Shown here piece by piece: positions 7,378 through 16,837 of a DNA stretch of 64,000 nucleotides. The stretch spans positions 310,001 to 374,000 of the forward strand of contig JAPKDQ010000001.1 in the NCBI GenBank assembly GCA_028822445.1. Direction: 5' to 3'. The translations under genes were made by a program, and so were the position numbers. The notes under the pieces were generated by a model, which did not search any database, had not been told where the DNA came from, and saw only the letters and a list, made by a program, of their open reading frames with translations. Numbering within the stretch: position 1 is the first letter of the stretch; every line of letters starts with the position of its first letter. This stretch comes from Rhodospirillaceae bacterium (GTDB lineage: Bacteria > Pseudomonadota > Alphaproteobacteria > Rhodospirillales > Rhodospirillaceae).

Positions 7378-9213
7378 ATGAACGACGTAAAGCGGATGTT
7401 CTGGGCAGTTTTAGTCACAGCGTTGACCTCTATAGAGCTGTCTACGCCCGCGTCTTCTGAAGCTCGTAAAGTCGGTGTTCTTTATGTAGTCCATGGCGGA
7501 GCAGGTAGCACACGCATAGAGTATTTATGGGACAGCGCGATGCAGATTTTTTCTTACGACCCTCATTCTGCCATCTACCAGAGAGTGATTTGGAACGAAG
7601 AGGCGTGGCCTATGGTCGCGTCTTTTGGGGATGGGCAAAGTTACAGCAACGTGGCATCTCAATTGGACAAGTACGCGTTTGAAGATGAGCGGATTGGGCA
7701 CGACCCCAGCGCCGAGCGCACTGAAAAACAAATGAGTGATATGACATCAGCGTTGAAGAAACGCGAAGCTGAGTTGGGCGTTAGGTTTTTCGTAGATAGG
7801 GCGCAGTGGATTGGTCCTGGTGAACAAACACAGTTTCTGCCTGAGCCACGGCGGCTTTATGAACCTCAAATTTTCGGTGGTGCGCGTTTAACCTATTGCG
7901 GTAGCGAGACGGATGGTGGCCCTTGGGCTGACTGTAACCCTGCGCGCTACAATATAGATGGGCCTGCAGAGCGCCTTCTGGCTAAGGGTGTGGATGAAAT
8001 AGTCATGATAGATATGACGACTGCTGGAGTCCGGTTCTGGAAAAGCTATGACGTCGTAACTCGCTCGCGTGAGGTGGTTGATCGGCATAACGCGGTAAAC
8101 GGCACGGATATTGAGGTGACGTGGGTTAACGACCCGACTGATCTCATGCGGGACTCTTTCCCATTAGAGCCGAAGGGGTGGACACGTAGTCTTGGCGCCC
8201 CAATTAAAGACAGTGTTGTGTCATTGGAGGGCCGGCCCGGCCCGGTAACCGAAGACCCTGCATTTGCTGCACTATATACCGAAGGCATTGAAAAGCGCCT
8301 CAATCCGTCCATCGCTGATAAAAACACTGCGGTGATGTTCATCAACCACTCTATCCGTGATGGCAACGAGGCTTACGATCCCAAGGTCAATGATACAGTG
8401 CTGCTTAATGACCTTCTCAAGGCAGAGATCATACGGACCCATCCGGATATTGATCCCCAGAACATTATCGGGACGTGGATGGGACTTCGTGTTGAGAATC
8501 CCAATATTAAGATTGGCGGCCTCGTATCGTCTAAGCTTGAACGGTCTCGTGAAATGCGTGCCGAAAATCTTGGTCACCGCTGGTTCTATGAAACCGACAA
8601 AGTGCCGCCGGGCGGAGACAATAAATATTTCTACTGGGATGGTCTCGAATACCTAAAGGAGCGTGGCGCCAAACACATTGTTGTAGTGTTCACCCAGGTG
8701 GTGATTGATTCTGTTTTAACATTGGTCGAATTGCCCAACCAAATTGGTAAAGAGATTGGAACCAAAACGTGGCTTTATGCGGCCAGTGGAGATTTTGATC
8801 GCTACCCCAGTCATGGTCACCCCTTTGCAGATTATTGGGGCCGTCAGGCTGAAACTATGTGCCGCCCTGTTGGCGCGCCTATGAATGCGCCAAAGTCGGA
8901 GCACTGCTGTCTCTTGATGGGAGGGTGCGGCACGGCGCAGCCTTACCCACCGTTGCGGCAAACCCCTATCAATCAAGCCATGCAGGATACCGACCCTCAT
9001 TTGGTGCGCGACCTTTCGGCCTATGGTCACCTTGGGTATGAACAGTCCAAGGGGCCTCCTGACGAGGACTACCCAGTCCAAGACCAATACGCCGGAACGT
9101 GGGCGGTCTGGGACCCAATTAACGGTGATGCGCGAATGGGAGACTTCCTGGCAGGGCATGTCGTCCGCCACATGGAGGCGCGGCACGGAAAGGTTCAAAA
9201 AGCCGAGCGCTAG
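7378..9213 (+). CDS. Secreted protein of unknown function, possibly chelatase-like fold
   Basis: A 611-residue protein from ATG 7378; an in-frame ATG at 7324 would add 18 polar residues before the signal peptide and is less likely. The N-terminus (MNDVKRMFWAVLVTALTSIE...) is a Sec signal peptide. The mature start KVGVLYVVHGG is a hydrophobic strand plus glycine loop, and a second strand-rich part near residue 450 has AKHIVVVFTQVVIDSVLTL. This two-lobed pattern faintly recalls ferrochelatase/CbiX chelatases, but I see no catalytic signature and do not assign that activity. Several cysteines (LTYCGSE, ADCNPAR, SEHCCLLMGGCG) could form disulfides in the periplasm. It is followed after 15 bases by a signal-peptide hydrolase gene. 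Confidence 0.75.
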   Translation: MNDVKRMFWAVLVTALTSIELSTPASSEARKVGVLYVVHGGAGSTRIEYLWDSAMQIFSYDPHSAIYQRVIWNEEAWPMVASFGDGQSYSNVASQLDKYAFEDERIGHDPSAERTEKQMSDMTSALKKREAELGVRFFVDRAQWIGPGEQTQFLPEPRRLYEPQIFGGARLTYCGSETDGGPWADCNPARYNIDGPAERLLAKGVDEIVMIDMTTAGVRFWKSYDVVTRSREVVDRHNAVNGTDIEVTWVNDPTDLMRDSFPLEPKGWTRSLGAPIKDSVVSLEGRPGPVTEDPAFAALYTEGIEKRLNPSIADKNTAVMFINHSIRDGNEAYDPKVNDTVLLNDLLKAEIIRTHPDIDPQNIIGTWMGLRVENPNIKIGGLVSSKLERSREMRAENLGHRWFYETDKVPPGGDNKYFYWDGLEYLKERGAKHIVVVFTQVVIDSVLTLVELPNQIGKEIGTKTWLYAASGDFDRYPSHGHPFADYWGRQAETMCRPVGAPMNAPKSEHCCLLMGGCGTAQPYPPLRQTPINQAMQDTDPHLVRDLSAYGHLGYEQSKGPPDEDYPVQDQYAGTWAVWDPINGDARMGDFLAGHVVRHMEARHGKVQKAER

Positions 9214-9228
9214 CGCCATGGTTTTCCC

Positions 9229-10194
9229 ATGATTAAAAAACTCATCGCTCTTCTTTCTATCCTTGTTCCCGCAAGTGCTCTGGAAGCGGGCCCCTATAAA
9301 CCTGATTCTGGACCTCTGCAGGTCTCTTTTGAACAGGTGTCCATTGATGCGGGTGGCCGGATGCTATCCATGCGTATTGCCTTTCCTACGGACGGTGGGA
9401 TGTACCCGGTTGTTATTTTATCTCACGGCGGCGGATGTGCGGGCGGGAGCTACCAGGTCGTTTCTGATCATTGGGCCTCCCATGGCTATATGGTTATACA
9501 ACCCACTCATCCGGATTCCGTTTCCGTTGGCTTCGATATGGCTGCATTAGACCCGCGCCAGATGGAAGGCATTGTTGGTCAACGCGTTGAAGACATGTCT
9601 TTAGTTCTCGATGCGTTGTCCGACCTCGAAACCATGTTTCCATCTTTGGCCGGGAAAATGGATGTAGAACGCCTGGTTGCAGCTGGGCACTCTATGGGGG
9701 GGGCGACAGCCCTTCTGGCGACAGGGCTAGTTCTCGAAAATCCATTCAGCAAAAGAAAGACCGCGTCATCCGAGGACCGATATGATGCGCTGCTATTGCT
9801 GAGTGAACCGGGCCGCAATCCCACTCTGCCGGACGAACCGTGGCGCTCTATTGATCTCCCCACGTTTATTTATACGGGAACCAATGACTACGGGTCAGAG
9901 TCTGGAGAGGGCTCAAACATCCCTTTTCAATATACCATCATGAATGATAAGGTAGAGCCTCCTCCGCCAAAGCATTACCTATGGGTAGATGATGTGAATC
10001 ACGACCTCTCAGGGGCGTGGTGCCGAGACCCATTGGCGTCTGACTATGATGTCGAAGCGGTCGCCATTTTGCGAGGCGTGAGCACAGCGTTTCTGGATGC
10101 CTATACCAAAAGGGATCAAGCGGCTTTGGACTTTCTCAATACTGAAGCCCTGCCTGACGCGGCCGGTTCCCGTCCAACCTTAAGTCGCCCCTAA
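9229..10194 (+). CDS. Secreted alpha/beta hydrolase (PAF-acetylhydrolase/dienelactone hydrolase-like)
   Basis: A 321-residue alpha/beta hydrolase with an N-terminal signal peptide (about residues 1-20). The oxyanion-side loop is LSHGGGCAGGS (residues 65-74), the nucleophile elbow is GHSMGG with Ser155, and the likely catalytic His is in DDVNHDLSG. Layout and length resemble bacterial homologues of platelet-activating-factor acetylhydrolase and large dienelactone hydrolases. The substrate is presumably an ester. It is encoded 15 bases after the unknown secreted protein at 7378-9213, so both are likely co-expressed and act in the periplasm. Confidence 0.8.
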   Translation: MIKKLIALLSILVPASALEAGPYKPDSGPLQVSFEQVSIDAGGRMLSMRIAFPTDGGMYPVVILSHGGGCAGGSYQVVSDHWASHGYMVIQPTHPDSVSVGFDMAALDPRQMEGIVGQRVEDMSLVLDALSDLETMFPSLAGKMDVERLVAAGHSMGGATALLATGLVLENPFSKRKTASSEDRYDALLLLSEPGRNPTLPDEPWRSIDLPTFIYTGTNDYGSESGEGSNIPFQYTIMNDKVEPPPPKHYLWVDDVNHDLSGAWCRDPLASDYDVEAVAILRGVSTAFLDAYTKRDQAALDFLNTEALPDAAGSRPTLSRP

Positions 10195-10219
10195 GCGCTA
10201 AACGCGGACTTCCCTTTTC

Positions 10220-10254
10220 TCCCTGATCGTCCTAGGCTTATTGGAAATCAGGGA
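10220..10254. terminator. Possible bidirectional terminator hairpin
   Basis: Bases 10220-10227 (tccctgat) pair with 10247-10254 (atcaggga) around a 19-base loop, between convergent genes. Pyrimidine-rich sequence precedes it and A-rich sequence follows it, as for a weak terminator reading on either strand. The loop is long, so confidence is low. Confidence 0.3.
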
Positions 10255-10297
10255 AGAAATATATTTCAAGGCCTCAGTAATGGGGCAGTAGGGTCGG

Positions 10298-11731
10298 CTA
10301 GACCGCGGTTCCGCCGACGGTCAGGACATCCAGCTTAAGGGTTGGCTGTCCGACCCCGACAGGAACACCTTGGCCGTCTTTGCCGCAGGTGCCGATGCCT
10401 GGGTCTAGCATCATGTCGTTGCCGATCATCGAGACTTCGGTGAGGCAATCTGGTCCATTACCGATCAGGGTTGCGCCTTTGACCGGCGCGCCAATTTTAC
10501 CGCCTTCGATCAAGTAAGCCTCTGTTGCGGAGAACACGAACTTACCGGACGTGATATCGACTTGGCCGCCGCCGAAATTCACTGCGTACAATCCCTTATC
10601 GACCGATTTAATGATCTCTTCGGGATCGTGATCGCCATTCGCCATGTAGGTATTAGTCATGCGCGGCATGGGGTGGTGGGCATAAGATTCCCGCCGTCCA
10701 TTGCCAGTTGGTTTCACGCCCATGAGACGTGCGTTTAACCTATCCTGCAAAAAGCCGACCAAAATACCGTCTTCGATTAATGTTGTTGAGGATGTAGGCG
10801 TGCCTTCATCATCGATGGTTAAGGAGCCGCGCCGGTCTTGCATGGTGCCATCATCGATGACTGTGACGCCTTTGGCGGCGACTTGCTTGCCCATCAGGTC
10901 GTAGAAGGCAGAGGTCTGCTTGCGGTTGAAGTCACCCTCGAGACCGTGGCCTACGGCTTCATGGAGTAAGATGCCCGGCCAGCCTGGACCAAGCACCACG
11001 GGCATTTCCCCCCCTGGGGTGTCAACGCTTTCTAGATTCACAAGGGCTTGCCGTAATGCCTCGTCGACTGCGCCCGTCCAGGTGCCTTCATCAAGGAAGT
11101 GATCGTAGCTAACACGACCGCCGGTGCCGTAAGAGCCCATTTCCATGCGATCACCTTCGCCGACAACAATCGATACGTTCAGGCGAATCAGCGGACGAAT
11201 ATCGCCGACTGAAAGCCCACCAGCCCGCATAATCTGAACGGCTTGCCACGACGCCGATAGAGACGCGGATACTTGCTTAATTTTGCTGTTCTTGGAGCGG
11301 GCATACGCGTCGATGGACTCAAGTGTTTTGACTTTGGTTTCGTAGGGAACCAAAGGCAGCGGATTTTCATCTGTGTAAAGCGCTTGGTTTGTTCCTGTCG
11401 GTGGATCGGCCAAAGTTCCGCTATGGCCAGATTTAACGGCATTTACGGTTTTAGCGGCACGAGCGATGGCGGCCTCTGTCATCGTTGTCGAATGCGCGAA
11501 GCCCGTAGCTTCGCCGACCAAGGCGCGCAACCCAAATCCCTGTGCTGTATCGAACGCAGCAGAGCGAATCCGACCGTCATCAAAGCTTAGGCTTTCCGCC
11601 TGGCTGTATTCAAAAAATAATTCGCCGTCGTCACAGCCCGATAGCGTATCCGCAACGGTTTTCTCGACAGAATGTTTATCCATTCCGGTGCGTGTGAAAA
11701 ATAGGTCATCGGTAACCGATAGGTCGCTCAT
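10298..11731 (-). CDS. tldD: TldD family metalloprotease
   Basis: A 477-residue TldD homologue. TldD pairs with TldE/PmbA to form a cytosolic zinc protease that degrades unfolded peptides and processes ribosomal natural products and the antitoxin CcdA. The metal motif is HEAVGH (His257, Glu258, His262), followed by GLEGDFNRK. ATG 11731 is preferred; an upstream TTG at 11740 adds three residues. Length is normal for TldD. PmbA is not in the window. It is downstream of and on the same strand as ctaA (25-base gap), and so possibly co-transcribed. Confidence 0.95.
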   Translation of the reverse strand: MSDLSVTDDLFFTRTGMDKHSVEKTVADTLSGCDDGELFFEYSQAESLSFDDGRIRSAAFDTAQGFGLRALVGEATGFAHSTTMTEAAIARAAKTVNAVKSGHSGTLADPPTGTNQALYTDENPLPLVPYETKVKTLESIDAYARSKNSKIKQVSASLSASWQAVQIMRAGGLSVGDIRPLIRLNVSIVVGEGDRMEMGSYGTGGRVSYDHFLDEGTWTGAVDEALRQALVNLESVDTPGGEMPVVLGPGWPGILLHEAVGHGLEGDFNRKQTSAFYDLMGKQVAAKGVTVIDDGTMQDRRGSLTIDDEGTPTSSTTLIEDGILVGFLQDRLNARLMGVKPTGNGRRESYAHHPMPRMTNTYMANGDHDPEEIIKSVDKGLYAVNFGGGQVDITSGKFVFSATEAYLIEGGKIGAPVKGATLIGNGPDCLTEVSMIGNDMMLDPGIGTCGKDGQGVPVGVGQPTLKLDVLTVGGTAV

Positions 11732-11756
11732 GCGAGACAAAGTCCTTGTTGCGAGG

Positions 11757-12848
11757 TCATGCGGCGTTAGAGGCGGCAGAGGACGAAATATTTTGCTGCC
11801 TAGGTGCTGGTAGGCTGAGGAGGCGAGAGATCGTCACACTCAATGTGAAAAGGATCAAGGCACCAGTTTGGTGAAGGAGAGCGAGCCAAAGGGGTGCAAC
11901 GAGAAGTAGTGTTGAAACCCCAAGGCCAGCCTGGACAAAAGCCATTACTACAAACCCGTTGGCGAGCTTGCGAACCTGCTCGGATACCTCACTCGCTCGT
12001 ATTCGCCACCAAGTGGCAGCAATCAACAGGGCTAAAGTGATTCCTAGGAGTCGGTGATTGAACTGGACAGTCATGATGTTCTCGAACCAGTTCGCATACC
12101 ACGGTGTCATCTCATACATTCCGTCTGGAATAATTTTGCCATCCATAAGCGGGAAGGTGTTGTAGATCAGTCCCGCATTGAGGCCTGCGACAAATGCACC
12201 AGACATGACGACCAGGAGCACGGCTAAAGATGCGCCCAGTGCAAGCCGAGCTATGGCAGGGCCTGGCTTCGGCTTATGTAGCTCAGGCTCGTCATGGTCG
12301 CGTATACCTAGCGCCACCCATATCAAGAGGCCATAAACCACGAAGGCGAGGCCTAAGTGTGCGGCCAGTCGGTATTGGCTGACGTCTGGCCGGTCTATCA
12401 GTCCACTGGCGACCATGAACCAGCCCAAGAACCCTTGAGAGCCACCTAAGACGAGGAGGCCGCCCAACTTCCAAGCCAGCCGCCCGCGTGCGCGTCCCGT
12501 AAAGATAAACCAAAAAAACGGCAGGGCGAAGACCAGCCCAATAAGGCGCCCCCAAAGGCGATGGCTATACTCTAGCCAGTAGATCTCTTTGAAATCTCCA
12601 ACCTCCATCCAAGAGTTCACCTTTTGGTATTCGGGATACTGCATGTAGTGTTTAAATTCTGCAGTCCACTCTTCATCTGTCAGGGGGGGGAGAATTGTGA
12701 GCGGCTTCCATTCGACCATGGAAAGACCAGATTCGGTCAGCCGTGTCGCGCCGCCTAGAACCACCATGAAGAAAACCATACCGGCGCAGATCAGAAGCCA
12801 TAAGCGTAAACGCTTGGCATCGGGTGCGGATGGGCTGAAAGGCGTCAT
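11757..12848 (-). CDS. ctaA: Heme A synthase, COX15/CtaA type 2
   Basis: A 363-residue integral membrane protein that oxidises the C8 methyl of heme O to give heme A for aa3-type cytochrome oxidase. Eight hydrophobic segments are visible. Conserved parts include GGATRLTESGLSMVEWKP near the N-terminus, EYSHRLWGRLIG with a heme-ligand histidine, FVAGLNAGLIYNTFPLMDG, FNHRLLG, and LLHQTGA. The long undivided form without CtaB fusion is the type found in alphaproteobacteria and mitochondria. ATG 12848 is chosen over a TTG at 12866. Its presence implies an aa3 oxidase elsewhere in the genome. Confidence 0.95.
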   Translation of the reverse strand: MTPFSPSAPDAKRLRLWLLICAGMVFFMVVLGGATRLTESGLSMVEWKPLTILPPLTDEEWTAEFKHYMQYPEYQKVNSWMEVGDFKEIYWLEYSHRLWGRLIGLVFALPFFWFIFTGRARGRLAWKLGGLLVLGGSQGFLGWFMVASGLIDRPDVSQYRLAAHLGLAFVVYGLLIWVALGIRDHDEPELHKPKPGPAIARLALGASLAVLLVVMSGAFVAGLNAGLIYNTFPLMDGKIIPDGMYEMTPWYANWFENIMTVQFNHRLLGITLALLIAATWWRIRASEVSEQVRKLANGFVVMAFVQAGLGVSTLLLVAPLWLALLHQTGALILFTLSVTISRLLSLPAPRQQNISSSAASNAA

Positions 12849-13019
12849 TTCGTGTCCAGAAAGCAATTAATGAAGTGTGTAGGGGTGACTTAGGTGATCA
12901 TTGAGGCTGCAACAAGGCTGTCCTAGTCTTTTCTGTAGTGGTATTCGGGGGGTAAGACTTCGCCTATCCTGTGTCTCAATACACTGCTGGGCTTCAAATA
13001 ACCTGAACCGACGGACGTC

Positions 13020-13802
13020 ATGCCCAACGAAGCTTCGTCTATAGATTGCCCAGACTATTCGGTGGTCGTTCCTGTTCTTAATGAAGCAGGGAATATTCTG
13101 CCGTTGATCGATGAGATTTGCGCTGCCATGGTCGAAGTGGCAGGCGAGGGCGGATATGAGATCGTTTATGTTGATGACGGGTCGACGGATGAGGCACCAG
13201 CGGAACTAGAGGTTGCGGCTCAAGGCCAAAATGTTCTTCGTGTATATCGTCACGAGACGTCCTGCGGCCAAAGCCAGGCTCTTATTACCGGTATTAAGCA
13301 CGCGAAGTCAGATTGGATTATCACCCTTGATGGGGATGGTCAGAATGACCCCTCTGATATCCCAAAGCTTATTCGCGCGCGCGATGATGCCGTCGCTAGA
13401 GAGCCAGGATACGCTGAACGGTTTCTCTACGTTGGGCATCGCCGTCGGCGTCACGACAGTCTGGCCCGAAGTTATCAATCTTGGCTGGCCAACGACATTC
13501 GTGGCTGGATCCTTGGCGATCATACGCCGGACAGTGGGTGTGGCCTGAAGCTCTTTCGTCGGGATGTATTTCTAGACTTGCCGCGGTTCAACGCTTTGCA
13601 CCGGTTTATCCCGGCGCTGGTCATTCGGGCTGGTAGTCGCGCGGTTTCCGTTGAGGTGTCACATCGACCTCGGACACGTGGGCAATCCAAGTACGGTTTA
13701 TGGCGGCGACTGGCCACCGGTGTCGTCGACCTGATAGGCGTACTGTGGTTGATTGCCCGCAATACCCGACCTGAACTTACTAAACAAAAGGGCGCCCCAT
13801 GA
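13020..13802 (+). CDS. Glycosyltransferase family 2 (dolichol-phosphate mannosyltransferase-like)
   Basis: A 260-residue GT2 enzyme of the DPM1/GtrB/ArnC group, which moves a sugar from a nucleotide to a polyprenyl phosphate at the inner face of the membrane. Motifs are VVVPVLNEAGN (start of the GT-A fold), VYVDDGSTD, and the DXD-type metal site LDGDGQNDP. The C-terminal TM pair of GtrB is absent; only a short hydrophobic stretch (DLIGVLWLIARN) remains. In many alphaproteobacteria this gene is followed by a small membrane protein with the lipid A biosynthesis N-terminal domain; here a decayed copy of that gene overlaps the stop by ATGA. Confidence 0.9.
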   Translation: MPNEASSIDCPDYSVVVPVLNEAGNILPLIDEICAAMVEVAGEGGYEIVYVDDGSTDEAPAELEVAAQGQNVLRVYRHETSCGQSQALITGIKHAKSDWIITLDGDGQNDPSDIPKLIRARDDAVAREPGYAERFLYVGHRRRRHDSLARSYQSWLANDIRGWILGDHTPDSGCGLKLFRRDVFLDLPRFNALHRFIPALVIRAGSRAVSVEVSHRPRTRGQSKYGLWRRLATGVVDLIGVLWLIARNTRPELTKQKGAP

Positions 13803-13999
13803 GTTGGTTTTTTGCATAGTTTGCAACAATGAGCCTATTGAAGGCCTTCGGGTTACGTGGCCAAGCCGTTTTCACCGCCGTCCAATTCGGGAGAATCGGC
13901 ATTTATTCGCGAAATCTGCACTTCATTTATAGAGATCATCGCGCGACACAGGGTGTTATGGGGCCTGACCGAGAAGGCCAAGGCCAGGCGCTGACCTAG
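13799..13999 (+). pseudogene. Decayed lipid A biosynthesis N-terminal domain (LABD) protein
   Basis: One frame runs from ATG 13799, which overlaps the glycosyltransferase stop as ATGA, to TAG 13999. It is broken by an in-frame TAG at codon 7. The downstream part has GLRGQAVFTAVQFGRIGIYSR. This joins the N-terminal family motif (GQxxFTxRFxxQW) directly to the C-terminal motif (GxxIYxRNL), missing the roughly 40-residue middle with its membrane helices. An internal ATG at 13829 could give a 56-residue peptide, but without the helices it should not work. In intact genomes this partner is a small membrane protein working with the GT2 enzyme. Confidence 0.6.
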
Positions 14000-14059
14000 T
14001 GCTCGCGCGGGTTTGGCCCCAAAAGCGTGATTTACCCCCATTTTTTCATGATCGGGTCC

Positions 14060-14088
14060 TTGACCCTCGCTCTGAGAGTCCTTATCTA
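14060..14088 (+). promoter_or_regulatory. Putative sigma-70 promoter of groES-groEL
   Basis: A -35 box ttgacc at 14060-14065 and a -10 box tatcta at 14083-14088 are separated by 17 bases. The CIRCE operator begins 2 bases after the -10 box, so HrcA bound there would cover the transcription start. Confidence 0.6.
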
Positions 14089-14089
14089 G

Positions 14090-14116
14090 CTGGCACTCCT
14101 CAGGGGAGAGTGCCAG
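14090..14116 (+). promoter_or_regulatory. CIRCE operator for HrcA
   Basis: A perfect 9-base inverted repeat, ctggcactc (14090-14098) and gagtgccag (14108-14116), separated by 9 bases. The arms, spacing and place upstream of groES match CIRCE (consensus TTAGCACTC-N9-GAGTGCTAA), with two bases changed symmetrically in each arm (CTG for TTA). It predicts repression of groES-groEL by HrcA and release on heat shock. Confidence 0.9.
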
Positions 14117-14186
14117 AGATTTGCATAACCTCCTGAATTACAATAATTTTTTATGACGCACACCAAGACCTAAAAGGAGGTTTCGC

Positions 14187-14477
14187 ATGAAATTTCGGCC
14201 GCTGCACGACAGAGTGCTGGTCAAGCGCCTGGATTCAGATACCAAATCTGCCGGGGGCATCATTATTCCTGATACTGCTCAAGAGAAACCAATGGAAGGC
14301 AAAGTTGTCTCCGTAGGCTCTGGCGCACGTGGGGAAGATGGCAAAGTTCAAAAGCTCGATGTTAAGAAGGGTGACCGCATCCTCTTCGGCAAATGGTCCG
14401 GCACGGAAGTCAAGGTTGACGGGGATGACCTGTTGATCATGAAGGAATCCGACATCATGGGCATTATCGAGAAATAG
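14187..14477 (+). CDS. groS: Co-chaperonin GroES
   Basis: A 96-residue 10-kDa chaperonin that caps the GroEL ring during ATP-driven folding in the cytoplasm. It starts [16 protein letters not shown], with the mobile-loop sequence [15 protein letters not shown] and the roof-loop region. Length is normal. A strong ribosome site (aaaggagg) lies 8 bases before the ATG. It sits behind the CIRCE operator and 44 bases upstream of groEL. Confidence 0.98.
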   Translation: MKFRPLHDRVLVKRLDSDTKSAGGIIIPDTAQEKPMEGKVVSVGSGARGEDGKVQKLDVKKGDRILFGKWSGTEVKVDGDDLLIMKESDIMGIIEK

Positions 14478-14506
14478 TGACGCTCTGCGACACAAACTCA
14501 AGTTAA

Positions 14507-16180
<1,674 letters not shown>

Positions 16181-16208
16181 GCCCACTTCTACCGTTTGTT
16201 ACTTTTGG

Positions 16209-16241
16209 AAAAGGGCTACGTTTTACGACGTGGCCCTTTTT
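16209..16241 (+). terminator. Intrinsic terminator of groES-groEL
   Basis: The segment starting aaaagggctacgt (16209) folds back on acgtggccctttt with one G-T pair and a short loop, and ends in a T run (ctttttct). It begins 29 bases after the groEL stop and fits a Rho-independent terminator. Confidence 0.8.
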
Positions 16242-16282
16242 CTATGTCCGCGCTATAGAAGGGGCCCGTTCTGGAGTGCCTT

Positions 16283-16828
16283 ATGCCGTCAAAGTCATTT
16301 GTTAAGTTCGTTGGTCTGATTCTGTTGCTCTCCTTGGGGCCAGCGTCGATCTATTTTTTGTACAAGCGGACCGGTGGCCTGGAATCTAGGGTTGAGTTGG
16401 AGTTTCACCGCAATGCCCGGTTCTTGTTTATGGGCGGAATCGAAACCATTGACCCCAGCGTGCTTACCGAGTGGTCTTGGGAGCGCGTGTGCGCCTTCGG
16501 GAGTGGCCTTAGTCAGGCCGAAGTGGATGGCCTTGTGGGGTTTTCTTACGAGAACTTTACGCAGTTAACCTGGCGCAATCTCGATGATCACTGGACACTC
16601 CTGTTCATCGATTCAGAACGCGACACGAATTGGGGCCTTCATCGCCCAGTCACGCCAATCCGTATCCCGATTCCTGATATCTCAGATTTCCGTGTGGCTG
16701 ATGGGTCTATCGGGTCTTGTGTGGATCGTGAGAATGCGCGGTTGGCGCTGGAGCGTCGTGAGGTTCCCCTCGGGCAAACTCCGATAACAGCCCATTTGAT
16801 CGATGTGTCTAGGAGAGCAGCGGAGTAG
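16283..16828 (+). CDS. Hypothetical protein with N-terminal membrane anchor
   Basis: A 181-residue protein not recognised as any family. One hydrophobic helix at about residues 9-27 (FVGLILLLSLGPASIYFLY) is followed by a soluble domain rich in tryptophan and acidic residues (TEWSWERVCAF, LTWRNLDDHWTLLFIDSE). It contains two cysteines, about residues 70 and 152, that could pair in the periplasm. Topology suggests an inner-membrane anchored periplasmic protein. ATG 16283 follows ggag at a suitable distance. It ends 9 bases before the convergent end of the helicase gene. Confidence 0.6.
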   Translation: MPSKSFVKFVGLILLLSLGPASIYFLYKRTGGLESRVELEFHRNARFLFMGGIETIDPSVLTEWSWERVCAFGSGLSQAEVDGLVGFSYENFTQLTWRNLDDHWTLLFIDSERDTNWGLHRPVTPIRIPIPDISDFRVADGSIGSCVDRENARLALERREVPLGQTPITAHLIDVSRRAAE

Positions 16829-16837
16829 GCTGCGACG

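Noticed and set aside
8716-9219. A 167-codon open frame on the minus strand
   Set aside because: It lies wholly antisense to the strongly supported secreted protein gene and has no ribosome site or family resemblance; its Arg/His-rich translation is typical of a shadow frame.
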